Positions 31,470 to 40,031 are shown, counted from the stretch's first letter. The stretch: DNA of 50,998 bases from VRUE01 sp045805805 (GCA_045805805.1 JBJMKO010000078.1:1-50998), one strand, 5' to 3'. Translations and numbers: made by a program. The notes: generated by a model not told the origin, from the sequence alone.

Positions 31470-34376
31470 ATGAATTGGAGGACGGGGATTTCCGGAGGCG
31501 CGGCCGGGGTCACGGTGCTGCTTCTCTGCGCTTCGATGGCCCTGGCCGACACCGGCGACATCGTCGCTCCCACCGATCCCGCCAACCCCAAAGTAGACAG
31601 CGGCTGGCAGGCGGGGACCTGCAACAACGAACCGCCGGCAGCCGGCGGAACGGCAGCCAACTACTGCTCGATCGAAACCAAAAAACAGTTCTTCGAACAG
31701 GCGGCCGGCCATCCCCAGTTCGGCTTCACGCAGATCATCGTCAAGAACGAAGATGGGCTCGTTGGGCCCGAAGAACCGGTGGGCGAACTGAAGACCGTTC
31801 GGGTCGACCTTCCTGTCGGCCTCAGCGTCAACCCGCAGGCGACAAAAAAACAGTGCACTAAGCCGGAACTCGAAGCCAAAGCCTGTCCGCTTGAGTCGGC
31901 GGTTGGAAAAAGCCTCGTAACGGGTTCACTGCTGGGTGAGCCTGCCTCCGTTCCCCTGGAAGCGACGGTCTACAACATCGTGCCGGATAAAGGCGAACCG
32001 GCTCTCTTCGGCTTCGAACTCGCAGGGAAATTCGTCTACCTGAAAGCCGATGTCGACTGGGTTGGCGACTACCACGAGGGCTTCACAATCGAAGTCCCCA
32101 AAGCCGCGAACCTCGAACCGCTGATCAAAGGCCTGATCCTCAAGAACCGGCTCGTCTTCAAAGGCCGCTCGGGCAACGGCACCTTCATCACCACGCCGAC
32201 CACGTGCCTGGGGCCGCCCGTCTCGCCCTTCGAGCATGTCTACTCGACCTGGCTGCGCGCCGACTCCTACAAAGAACCCGACCCCAACTTCCCGGACGGA
32301 TCCTCCTTCTTCGAGTCCCGCATCCCCTCGTTCACCTCCCCTAAGGAATGCGACACGATCCCCTTCGAACCTGGGGTTGAAGTCGATCCGCAGACCGGCC
32401 AGACCGACTCGCCGGCCGGTCCGGCCGTGGAAGTGACCGTGCCGTTCGAAGAACCGAGCGTCAAAGAAATAGGGGAAGCGTTCACCAAGCAGGCGAGCTC
32501 CCACGTGAAGGACGCGAGCGTGACCCTGCCGGCCGGGATGGGCCTCAATCCCTCGGCCGCCAACGGCCTCGGAGCCTGCGCCGATGGGCAGTTCGGCAAG
32601 GGGACGGCGCATCCGGTCGAATGCCCGTCCGCCTCGCAGATCGGCACGGTCTCGGTCCAGACGCCGCCGCTGCCACCCGACTCGCTTGCCGGGAACGTCT
32701 ATCTCGGACAGCAGCTCAGCCGCGATCCCACGTCCGGTCAGGAGTACCGAATCTTCGTTGACGTGGAGTCCGAACGCTACGGAATCTCCGCGCGCCTGAT
32801 CGGCAACGCAAAAGCGAACCCCCAGACAGGCCAGCTGACAACCACGTTCGCCGACAACCCCCAGGTGCCTTTCAGCGCCTTCACACTCGATTTCAACGAC
32901 GGTCCGAGAGCGCCGCTGACCAGCCCGCCGACCTGCGGGCCGCACAGGACGACCTCGCAGATGACGCCGTGGTCGACCGCGCTGGGCTCGGTCCCGCCCG
33001 GTGAAGAAGCCGGCCCCAACACCGAACCGCCGGCCGAACCGGGCGACGAATTCACGCTCACCGAAGCGCCGGGAGGCGGCAAATGTGCGAAAACCCTCGC
33101 CTCGCGGCCCTTCGCACCGAGCTTCGGGGCCCACACGGCAAACCCGCAGGGTGGGGCTTACAGCCCTCTGACGATCGAAGTCGCCCGCTCCGACGGCAAT
33201 CAGGAGCTGAAGGGCGTCGACGTGCAACTGCCCCCCGGGCTGACCGCAAAGCTGGCTGGGGTCCGCTATTGCCCGGAGGAGACGATCGCCGCCGCGGCCG
33301 CCAACAGCGGCATCGCCGAGGCGGCCAGCCCCAGTTGCCCGGCATCGAGCAACGTCGGCAGCGCGGCCGTTACGACGGGCACCGGCCCCGAACCCATCTC
33401 CCTCGCCGGAAAAGCCTTCCTCGCAGGGCCCTACCACGGTGCCCCCATTTCCCTGGCAGTGATCACCCCCGCCACGGCCGGGCCGTTCGATCTCGGCGCG
33501 GTCGTGGTGAGGGTGGCGCTGTTTGTCGACCCGGCTACCGCGCAGGTCAAAGCCGTCTCCGACCCGATCCCCCACGTTTTCGGTGGCGCCCTCGTCGACG
33601 TCCGCTCGGTCAAGGTCACGACAGACCGCGAGGGCTTCCAGCTCAACCCCACCAACTGCTCGCCGATGACGATCGGCGCCAACCTGCACGGTGGCGGCGC
33701 CAACCCGCTCGACCCGGCCGCCTTCACGAGCTCCCTCGCTTCCGCGCCCTTCCAGGCCCAGGGATGCGAGCGGCTCGGATTCAAACCGAAGCTCTACATG
33801 CGCGTCTTCGGCGGGACCCGCCGGGCGAAAAGCCCGAAGCTGCGCGCGACCCTGATCGCCCGGAAAGGCGACGCCAACATCGGCCGCGCCGCGGTGACCC
33901 TGCCACGGCCGTTCTTCCTCCGGCAGAGCAGCCTGGCCAAGATCTGTACCCGCGTCCAGTTTGCCGCCCACGAATGCCCTGCGAAGTCGATCTACGGATA
34001 TGCCACCGCGGAGACCCCGCTGCTCGACGCGCCGCTGAAAGGCCCGGTTTACCTGCGCTCTTCGGACAACCTGCTGCCGGACCTGGTGGTGGCGCTGCGC
34101 GGCCAGGTCGAGGTCGATCTCGCTGGCCGCATCGATCAGGTCAACGGCCGCATGCGCAACACGTTCGACGTCGTCCCCGACGTGCCGGTCTCGAAATTCT
34201 CGCTGACCGTGCGAGGCGGCAAGAAGGGCCTGCTGGAAAACTCCACCAACCTATGCGCCCGCAAGTACAGGGTGATCGCAAAGTTCACCGGGCAGAACGG
34301 CAAGAAAGCGAACCAGAAGCCCAAGCTGCGCACGCCGTGCAAGAAGAAGCAGCACGGTCGCCACAGTCGGCACTGA
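31470..34376 (+). CDS. Large secreted protein with repeated LPxGLxxNP/CPxxS modules
   Basis: A 968-residue exported protein. Residues ~8-26 form a signal peptide ending in ALA. Four loosely repeated blocks can be seen: a strand with LP-x-G-(L/M)-x-x-NP, a Cys-containing helix, CP-x-x-S-x-(I/V)-G, then a proline-rich P-L-x-G-x-V-Y-L strand; examples begin near VDLPVGLSVNP, VTLPAGMGLNP, VQLPPGLTAKL and VTLPRPFFLR. The C-terminus is Lys/Arg-rich (KKKQHGRHSRH). AGGGAGGA lies six bases before ATG 31470. GAA and AAA codons dominate, as in other exported repeat proteins here. I do not recognise a named family; a cell-surface role is inferred. The stop overlaps the 34377 palindrome. Confidence 0.8.
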   Translation: MNWRTGISGGAAGVTVLLLCASMALADTGDIVAPTDPANPKVDSGWQAGTCNNEPPAAGGTAANYCSIETKKQFFEQAAGHPQFGFTQIIVKNEDGLVGPEEPVGELKTVRVDLPVGLSVNPQATKKQCTKPELEAKACPLESAVGKSLVTGSLLGEPASVPLEATVYNIVPDKGEPALFGFELAGKFVYLKADVDWVGDYHEGFTIEVPKAANLEPLIKGLILKNRLVFKGRSGNGTFITTPTTCLGPPVSPFEHVYSTWLRADSYKEPDPNFPDGSSFFESRIPSFTSPKECDTIPFEPGVEVDPQTGQTDSPAGPAVEVTVPFEEPSVKEIGEAFTKQASSHVKDASVTLPAGMGLNPSAANGLGACADGQFGKGTAHPVECPSASQIGTVSVQTPPLPPDSLAGNVYLGQQLSRDPTSGQEYRIFVDVESERYGISARLIGNAKANPQTGQLTTTFADNPQVPFSAFTLDFNDGPRAPLTSPPTCGPHRTTSQMTPWSTALGSVPPGEEAGPNTEPPAEPGDEFTLTEAPGGGKCAKTLASRPFAPSFGAHTANPQGGAYSPLTIEVARSDGNQELKGVDVQLPPGLTAKLAGVRYCPEETIAAAAANSGIAEAASPSCPASSNVGSAAVTTGTGPEPISLAGKAFLAGPYHGAPISLAVITPATAGPFDLGAVVVRVALFVDPATAQVKAVSDPIPHVFGGALVDVRSVKVTTDREGFQLNPTNCSPMTIGANLHGGGANPLDPAAFTSSLASAPFQAQGCERLGFKPKLYMRVFGGTRRAKSPKLRATLIARKGDANIGRAAVTLPRPFFLRQSSLAKICTRVQFAAHECPAKSIYGYATAETPLLDAPLKGPVYLRSSDNLLPDLVVALRGQVEVDLAGRIDQVNGRMRNTFDVVPDVPVSKFSLTVRGGKKGLLENSTNLCARKYRVIAKFTGQNGKKANQKPKLRTPCKKKQHGRHSRH

Positions 34377-34486
34377 GCCCATTCCGGCAGGGGTTCCGCT
34401 TAACTTTTTCGAGGATTGTGGATTGCTGGTCGCGCGGGCGAGCGATCGCGAAAAGTACAAGACGCTCCACCCCTGCCGGGATGGGC
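34377..34486. repeat. ~110-nt palindromic element, copy 1
   Basis: Outer arms GCCCATTCCGGCAGGGGT and ACCCCTGCCGGGATGGGC pair (one G.T), an inner ACTTTTTCG/CGAAAAGT stem follows, and the centre is variable. Arms match copy 2 at 38123-38231. It fills the space between convergent stops: TGA 34374-34376 and, on the minus strand, TAG at 34488-34490. Confidence 0.85.
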
Positions 34487-34487
34487 T

Positions 34488-35191
34488 CTATATCGGTTGG
34501 CTGGTCGGTCTGATCAAGATCTCGTTGACGTCGACGCCGGGACGTTGTTCGAGCGCGTAGATCACGGCCTTGGCGATGTCGTCGTCGCGCAGCGCCCACT
34601 CGCCGGGCGGTTGTCGAAGAACGGGGTATCGGTCATCCCTGGCTCGATCAGGGTGACGCGGATGTCGCGGTTCTCGTGCATCTGGCGCAGCTCCGCCCGC
34701 AGTGCCTCGCCGATCGCGGTCGCCGCCCACTTGGTCGCCGAGTAGAGCGAGCCGGGCAGCGCCCGCCGCCCGGCCACGGAGCTGGTTACGAGGAAGTGGC
34801 CGTCGCCGCGCTCGAGTAGGTGGGGGAGGGTGGCGCGGATCGTCAGCGCGACGCCGTAGACGTTGGTGAGGACCATCGAGCGCCAGTGCTCGGGCGACTC
34901 CTCGAGGAAGCCGCGGGTGGCACCGAAGCCGGCATTGGCGAAGACGGCGTCGATACGGCCGAAGCGCTCGATCGCCGTCGCGGCCATCGCCTGCACCTCG
35001 TCCCACTCGGTGACGTCGCAGCGCACCGCGAGTGCCCGCTCATCGCCACCGAGCTCAGCGACCAGCTCCTCCAAAGGCTCCAGCCGCCGAGCCGCCAGCA
35101 CCAGCCGGTACTTCCCAGCCGCAGCCCGTGCCGTCGCAGCACCGATACCGCTGCTCGCGCCGGTGATCAGGAGTACGGGATCCTCCACCAC
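34488..35191 (-). pseudogene. SDR-family oxidoreductase with a one-base frameshift
   Basis: Classical short-chain dehydrogenase: ITGASSGIGAAT (nucleotide motif), CDVTEWDEV, NAGFGATRG, TSSVAGRRALPGSLYSATK (Ser, Tyr, Lys catalytic set). Reading from ATG 35191 is correct to PFFDNRP, after which the frame closes; the expected ending (PGEWALRDDDIAKAVIYALE) continues in another frame to 34488. One missing C in the CCC run at 34605-34607 (minus strand) restores one ~235-residue protein. This is either a recent inactivation or a base-calling error in a homopolymer; the rest shows no decay, so error or very recent loss is likely. Substrate unknown. Confidence 0.8.
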
Positions 35192-35224
35192 ATCCCCATT
35201 CTCTCAGCTCCAGCGTGTTCGGCA

Positions 35225-35331
35225 GAGGGCGGGACTCCCGGGTCGCCGGACACTCAGCGCGAAGCGCGTCCGCCGACCCGGGAGTCCCGCCCTCCCGACC
35301 TACGGACGCTCAGCGCGAAGCGCGTCCACCG
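35225..35331. repeat. 21-bp perfect palindrome with direct-repeat hairpins in a divergent promoter region
   Basis: 35225-35245 pairs exactly with 35274-35294. A GCGC-GAA-GCGC hairpin lies inside, and the segment CTCAGCGCGAAGCGCGTCC occurs twice (35252-35270 and 35308-35326). Genes on both sides (SDR and ccmE) point away, so this is not a normal terminator position. Confidence 0.75.
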
Positions 35332-35375
35332 ATCCAGGGGGCCTGTCCTCATACCCCGCTTGCGATAATCGCCTC

Positions 35376-35777
35376 GTGGATCCCCAGCGTAAGCGGAAGA
35401 TCCGACTTGTAGTTGCCCTCGGCGTTGCCGTGATGCTCGCGGCTGCGCTCGTCTACACGTCATTCAGCGCATCGACGGAGGCGAAGGAGCCTTCGCAGAT
35501 CCTCGGCTCCGCCCCGGGGATGACCTATGACCTCACGGGAAAGGTTGTGCCCGACTCGATCCGCCACGACGGAGATGACCTACGCTTTCGCGTCGTTGAT
35601 CGCGAAGGCGGTGACGAAAGTCTCCCCGTCTCCTACAGCGGCACCGTTCCCGACCCGTTCCGCGGCGGCCGTGAGATCGTCCTCACCGGAGCGGTCGAGA
35701 GCGGCGTCTTCGTCGGCGAGCCCGACACGCTGGTGACTAAGTGCCCGTCGAAGTTCACCACCTCGAATGACAGCTAG
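35376..35777 (+). CDS. ccmE: Cytochrome c maturation heme chaperone CcmE, Cys type
   Basis: A 133-residue periplasm-facing heme chaperone: N-terminal anchor (RLVVALGVAVMLAAALVYTSF), OB-fold strands (YDLTGKVVPDSI, DLRFRVVDREG, LPVSYSGTVPDPFRGG, IVLTGAVESGVFVG). The covalent heme-binding segment reads VTKCPSKF, that is Cys in place of the His of the usual HxxxY, as known for CxxxY-type CcmE. GTG 35376 follows an extended -10 (TGCGATAAT, 35361-35369) by six bases, so the message is probably leaderless. It overlaps ccmF by 11 bases. Confidence 0.92.
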   Translation: MDPQRKRKIRLVVALGVAVMLAAALVYTSFSASTEAKEPSQILGSAPGMTYDLTGKVVPDSIRHDGDDLRFRVVDREGGDESLPVSYSGTVPDPFRGGREIVLTGAVESGVFVGEPDTLVTKCPSKFTTSNDS

Positions 35778-38136
35778 CCTGGGCAGCGCTCTGCTGGCGC
35801 TGGCCTTCCTCGCGATGGTCCTCGCGGCAGCCTTCGCGCTGGTCGGCCGCAAGGGCGACGAGCGCTGGGTCCTCGCCTCGCGCCGCGCCGTCTATGCGGC
35901 CTGCGGCCTGCTCACATTCTGCGTCGTCCTGATCGAGATCGCCTTCGCGACGGACGACTTCTCCTTTCACATCGTCCAGCAGCACTCCTCGATCGAGACC
36001 CCGATCTTCTACAAGCTGGCCGCGATGTGGTCGAGCCAGGAAGGCTCGCTGCTGCTCTGGGCCTGGGTGCTCTCGATCGCCTCCTCGCTGGCGCTGTATG
36101 CGACCCGCAACCGGCTGCGCGAGATCGTCCCCTACGCGACCGCGGTGATGGCCGGCGTGGCGAGCTTCTTCACCGGCCTGATGCTCTTTGCCGGCGGGGT
36201 CAACCCGTTCGCCAAGCCCGAGCTGAGCCCGGCGCCGATCGACGGGATCGGCCTCAACCCGCTGCTGCAGCACCCGAGCATGATGATCCACCCGCCAATG
36301 CTCTACTCGGGGTACGTCGCCTTCACGATTCCCTTCGCCTTCGCGATCGGCGCCCTCGTCACCCGCCGCCTCGACGCTTCCTGGATCCGTGCCACACGCC
36401 GCTTTGCCCTGATCGCCTGGGCCTTTCTCGGCTTCGGCCTGCTGCTCGGCGCTCGCTGGTCCTACACCGAGCTCGGCTGGGGTGGCTACTGGGCCTGGGA
36501 TCCGGTCGAGAACGCGGCGCTGATGCCGTGGCTGATCGGCACCGCCTTCCTGCACTCGGTGATGGTCCAGGAGAAGCGCGGCATGCTGAAGGCCTGGAAC
36601 GCCTGCCTGATCGTCGCCACCTTCTCGCTGGCGCTGCTCGGCACCTTCCTCGTCCGCTCCGGCGTCCTGCAGTCGATCCACGCCTTCGGCGACAGCACCG
36701 TCGGCCCCTACATCCTCGGCCTGATCGCGGTGGTCCTGATCGGCTCGACCGCGCTGATCGTTTCCCGCCTCGACGACCTGCGCAGCGAGAAGCGGATCGA
36801 CTCGCTGGCCTCGCGCGAGTCCGTCTTCGTCGTCAACAACCTGCTCTTGGTGGCGCTCTGCGCGACGATCTTCTGGGGCACCTTCTTCCCGCTGATCTCC
36901 GAGCTGTTCACCGGGGCCAAGTCTTCCCTGGCGGCGCCCTGGTTCGATCGCTACACGGCCCCGCTGGCGATCCTGCTCGTCCTCTTCACCGGGATCGGCC
37001 CGCTGCTCGCCTGGCGACGGGTGAGTTGGGCGACCGCCAAGCGCGTCTTCCTCGCCCCGGCGGTCTCCGCCGCCGTTGTCGGGGTCGCCCTCGCGCTCTT
37101 CACCGACGCGCTGCACGAGCCCTGGGCCTTCGCGCTCTTCCTCTTCGCCGGCTTCGCCCTGGTCGGCTTGGGGCAGGAGTTCTGGCGCGGGGCGAAGGCG
37201 CGGCGCACGCTCGAGGGCGGCTCGATGCCGACGGCGCTGCTCGGCGTCGTCTCGCGAAACCGGCGGCGCTACGGCGGCTACATCGTCCACATCGGCATCG
37301 CCGTGCTGCTGATCGGGATCGCCGCCTCCTCGAGCTTCCAGACCAAGCGTGACGTCGTCTTGAGGCCTGGAGAAAGCGCGGTGGTCGACGGTCGCAAGGT
37401 CACCTACGTGCGCCCGACCGCCAGCGTCGACAAGCTCGCCTTCAGCGCCGGTGCGGTGCTGCGCGTCCAAGATGGTGGCAACAGGTTCACCCTGCATCCG
37501 ACCCGACGCTTCTACCGGCCGACCGGTCAGCTCGGTGGGGGAATCTCCAGCTATTTCGCCGGCGAATCCGATAGCGAGATTGGCCTCAAGGCGGGGTTCG
37601 GAGAGGATTTCTGGACTGCCAACCAGCCAGACATCTCGGGGGTCCAGGGGCACGCGCGCGCCGCCGACCGGATCTTCAAACGGTGCGTGGGAGGTGGGCC
37701 CGGAGTGCCTCCCCAGTGCCGGGCCGTGGGGGCGCTGATGCGCGACGCACTCGTCAATCCGCGCCTGCGTCCCGTGGCCCTGGCGAAGATCGAACTGCTG
37801 CAGTTGCAGACGGCGAAGCAGATCGCCGCCGGCTATGTGGCAGAAGGGACTCCGGCGACCTTCCGCGTCATCGTCAATCCGCTCGTCACCTGGATGTGGA
37901 TCGGCGGCCTGATCGCATTGGCCGGGGCGCTGATCGGCCTCTGGCCCACCCGCAGCACCCGCCGCGTCCTCGTCGCCGACTCCGAGCTCGAGGCGCTCAA
38001 GGAAGCCAAGTACCGGGAGATCCGCGATGCCGAGCTCGACCACGCCGCGGGCAAGCTCTCCGACGGAGACTTCGCCCTGCTGGACGCCGAGCTGCGCGGA
38101 GAGGCCATCGCGATCCTCGACCGCCCATCCCGGTAG
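35767..38136 (+). CDS. ccmF: Heme lyase CcmF with CcmI-like C-terminal helix
   Basis: A 789-residue polytopic membrane protein that attaches heme to apocytochrome c. The tryptophan-rich WWD segment is GWGGYWAWDPVENAALMPW; conserved His lie in QHSSIETPIFYK and HPSMMIHPPML. About 13-15 hydrophobic segments and a large external domain between the last two (residues ~535-690) are visible. After the final membrane helix, residues ~735-785 (LEALKEAKYREIRDAELD...KLSDGDFALLDAELR) resemble the N-terminal coiled segment of CcmI. ATG 35767 overlaps ccmE. The stop TAG lies inside the arm of a palindrome. Confidence 0.95.
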   Translation: MTASLGSALLALAFLAMVLAAAFALVGRKGDERWVLASRRAVYAACGLLTFCVVLIEIAFATDDFSFHIVQQHSSIETPIFYKLAAMWSSQEGSLLLWAWVLSIASSLALYATRNRLREIVPYATAVMAGVASFFTGLMLFAGGVNPFAKPELSPAPIDGIGLNPLLQHPSMMIHPPMLYSGYVAFTIPFAFAIGALVTRRLDASWIRATRRFALIAWAFLGFGLLLGARWSYTELGWGGYWAWDPVENAALMPWLIGTAFLHSVMVQEKRGMLKAWNACLIVATFSLALLGTFLVRSGVLQSIHAFGDSTVGPYILGLIAVVLIGSTALIVSRLDDLRSEKRIDSLASRESVFVVNNLLLVALCATIFWGTFFPLISELFTGAKSSLAAPWFDRYTAPLAILLVLFTGIGPLLAWRRVSWATAKRVFLAPAVSAAVVGVALALFTDALHEPWAFALFLFAGFALVGLGQEFWRGAKARRTLEGGSMPTALLGVVSRNRRRYGGYIVHIGIAVLLIGIAASSSFQTKRDVVLRPGESAVVDGRKVTYVRPTASVDKLAFSAGAVLRVQDGGNRFTLHPTRRFYRPTGQLGGGISSYFAGESDSEIGLKAGFGEDFWTANQPDISGVQGHARAADRIFKRCVGGGPGVPPQCRAVGALMRDALVNPRLRPVALAKIELLQLQTAKQIAAGYVAEGTPATFRVIVNPLVTWMWIGGLIALAGALIGLWPTRSTRRVLVADSELEALKEAKYREIRDAELDHAAGKLSDGDFALLDAELRGEAIAILDRPSR

Positions 38137-38231
38137 GGGTTCCGCTTAACTTTTTCGAGGGGGCGGGACTGCTTGCGCTCGAACCGCGCTTGCGAAAAAG
38201 TACAAGACGCTCCACCCCTACCGGGATGGGC
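38123..38231. repeat. ~109-nt palindromic element, copy 2
   Basis: Arms GCCCATCCCGGTAGGGGT and ACCCCTACCGGGATGGGC are perfectly complementary (18 bp); the inner ACTTTTTCG/CGAAAAAGT stem is also kept. Compared with copy 1 (34377-34486) a C-G pair is replaced by T-A on both arms. The ccmF stop TAG (38134-38136) is within the left arm. secG converges from the other side. Confidence 0.88.
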
Positions 38232-38260
38232 TCGCAGGACCCCACCCGCCCGGACGGGGC

Positions 38261-38485
38261 TTAGATCTTCAGCAGGACCAGGGTGTTGACCGCGAACAGC
38301 ACGGCGAAGAAGATCGTCGCTCGATCGAGGTTGCGCTCGACCATCGAGCCGCCGCCGAAGGAGCTGCCTCCGCCGCCGATGCCGAAGGCGCCGGAGAGGC
38401 CGGTGTCTTTCCCCGAGTGCAGGAGGATCAGGAAGATCAGCACGGCGGAGATGATCACTTGGAGGATTCCTAGAAGCGTGGCCAC
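38261..38485 (-). CDS. secG: Preprotein translocase subunit SecG
   Basis: A 74-residue two-helix protein of the SecYEG channel: LLGILQVIISAVLIFLILLH, a Gly/Ser-rich cytoplasmic loop (SGAFGIGGGGSSFGGGS), then TIFFAVLFAVNTLVLL. The pattern and length are typical of actinobacterial SecG. ATG 38485 begins directly with the first helix. In many actinobacteria it follows tpiA; here it stands alone, convergent with ccmF. Confidence 0.95.
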   Translation of the reverse strand: MATLLGILQVIISAVLIFLILLHSGKDTGLSGAFGIGGGGSSFGGGSMVERNLDRATIFFAVLFAVNTLVLLKI

Positions 38486-38582
38486 GCGCAGGATGGTAGC
38501 GAGGAGGCGGACAGTTCGTTGAAGACCCGCGCAGGGCGGAGGGGGGAGCCGGCCTCGATGTCCTCGACAAGAGAAGAGCGAT

Positions 38583-38648
38583 TGTTGCCTAGATTTACAA
38601 AAGTCGCTATATTGTCAACTAAGGAGACGCTGTTTCTAAGTTTGACAA
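38583..38648 (+). promoter_or_regulatory. Probable promoter and operator of the alkB operon
   Basis: TTGTTG (38583-38588) and TATATT (38608-38613) are spaced 19 bases. TTGTCAACT (38612-38620) and AGTTTGACAA (38639-38648) form an imperfect inverted repeat spanning the likely transcription start, a candidate site for the TetR protein encoded at 40028. The region is AT-rich compared with its neighbours. Confidence 0.4.
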
Positions 38649-38661
38649 GGAGGATTGCCGA

Positions 38662-39852
38662 ATGGAGGCCGCAACCCATAGTCATGACCACGGGCCCGCG
38701 ATCGAGCTGAATCCCCCCGGCTGGCGGGACGGCAAGCGCTACGCCTGGCTACTGGGGCTCCTCATTCCCTTTGCCCCCTTCCTCGCCTGGGCCAGCGTCA
38801 CGGTGACCGGGCTCGAGGTCCTCTGGTCCCTCGGGCCGCTGCTCGTCTTCGTCGCCTTCCCGATCCTCGACATCGCGATCGGGCTGGACGCCACCAACCC
38901 CCCCGACAGCGTGCTCAAGTGGCTCGAGCAGGACCGCTACTACCGCTGGTGCACCTATCTCTACATCCCGGTTCAGTACACCGGTCTCGTCCTCGCCTGC
39001 TGGCTCTGGTCGAGTGGCGAGCTCTCGACCCTGGAGAGCCTCGGGCTGGCGCTGACGATGGGGGTGGTCGGCGGGATCGGGATCAACACCGCCCACGAGC
39101 TCGGCCACAAGCGCGACGGCACCGAGCGCTGGCTGAGTCGGGTGGCGCTGGCGCAGACGGGCTACGGCCACTTCTTCATCGAGCACAACCGCGGTCACCA
39201 CGTCCGCGTCGCCACCCCCGAGGACCCCGCCAGCTCGCGGCTGGGGGAGAGCTTCTGGGCCTTCCTGCCGCGCACTGTGAAGGGGAGCCTGACCTCGGCC
39301 TGGGGGATCGAGGCGGCTCGCCTCGACCGCATGGGCAAGTCGCGCTGGACGCTGCGCAACGACGTCATCGGCGCCTGGGCGATGACCGTCGTCCTCTTTG
39401 CCGGCCTGACGGTCGCCTTCGGGCCGGTCGTCCTGCCTTACCTGCTGATCCAGGCGGTGCTCGGCTTTTCGTTGCTGGAGGTCGTCAACTACCTCGAGCA
39501 TTACGGTCTACGGCGACAGAAGCGCGAGGACGGCCGCTATGAGCGCTGCCTCCCCGAGCACAGCTGGAACAGCAACAACGTCGCCTCCAACGTCCTGCTC
39601 TACCACCTGCAGCGCCACAGCGACCACCACGCCAACCCGACCCGGCGCTACCAGGCCCTGCGCCACGTCGACGAAGCGCCGCAGCTGCCCACCGGCTACG
39701 CGGGGATGATCGTGCTCGCCTGGGTTCCGCCGCTTTGGCGCCGGGTGATGGATCCCCGCCTGCTGGAGCACTACGAGGGCGACGTCACCAGGGCCAACAT
39801 CCAGCCGCGCAAGGCCGGTCGCATTCTCGCCCGTTACGGAGCCGGAGCGTGA
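38662..39852 (+). CDS. alkB: Alkane 1-monooxygenase (AlkB)
   Basis: A 396-residue integral-membrane di-iron hydroxylase converting medium-chain alkanes to 1-alkanols. The histidine boxes are NTAHELGHK, EHNRGHHVR, NYLEHYGLRRQ and LQRHSDHHANP. Six hydrophobic segments are distributed as in AlkB. AAGGAGGA lies eight bases before ATG 38662. It is followed by a rubredoxin gene overlapping at GTGA, then by a TetR gene overlapping likewise, a compact alkane-use operon. The N-terminus has MEAATHSHDH, slightly His-rich. Confidence 0.96.
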   Translation: MEAATHSHDHGPAIELNPPGWRDGKRYAWLLGLLIPFAPFLAWASVTVTGLEVLWSLGPLLVFVAFPILDIAIGLDATNPPDSVLKWLEQDRYYRWCTYLYIPVQYTGLVLACWLWSSGELSTLESLGLALTMGVVGGIGINTAHELGHKRDGTERWLSRVALAQTGYGHFFIEHNRGHHVRVATPEDPASSRLGESFWAFLPRTVKGSLTSAWGIEAARLDRMGKSRWTLRNDVIGAWAMTVVLFAGLTVAFGPVVLPYLLIQAVLGFSLLEVVNYLEHYGLRRQKREDGRYERCLPEHSWNSNNVASNVLLYHLQRHSDHHANPTRRYQALRHVDEAPQLPTGYAGMIVLAWVPPLWRRVMDPRLLEHYEGDVTRANIQPRKAGRILARYGAGA

Positions 39853-40031
39853 GCCGCTGGCGCTGCCCGGGCTGCGGGTACGTCTACGACGAGGAGCAGG
39901 GCCACCCGCGTGAGGGATTCCCGGCGGGGACGCCGTGGAGCGAGGTGCCCGAGGACTGGGCCTGCCCCGACTGCGGAGTGCGGGAGAAGGTCGACTTCGA
40001 GCCCGACGAGGGGGAGGCCGGCGGCGAGTGA
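39849..40031 (+). CDS. rubA: Rubredoxin
   Basis: A 60-residue iron-sulfur protein with two Cys pairs, RCPGCGYVYDEE and ACPDCGVREK, holding one Fe. TPWSEVPEDWACPDCG is the standard second half. It delivers electrons to AlkB. GTG 39849 overlaps the alkB stop (GTGA). The acidic tail (FEPDEGEAGGE) is longer than in minimal rubredoxins. No rubredoxin reductase gene is in the window. Confidence 0.96.
   Translation: MSRWRCPGCGYVYDEEQGHPREGFPAGTPWSEVPEDWACPDCGVREKVDFEPDEGEAGGE

Noticed and set aside
31926..33971. A 681-codon open frame opposite the large secreted protein
   Set aside because: No motif, biased Gly/Arg composition typical of antisense frames; the plus-strand protein has a signal peptide and ribosome binding site.
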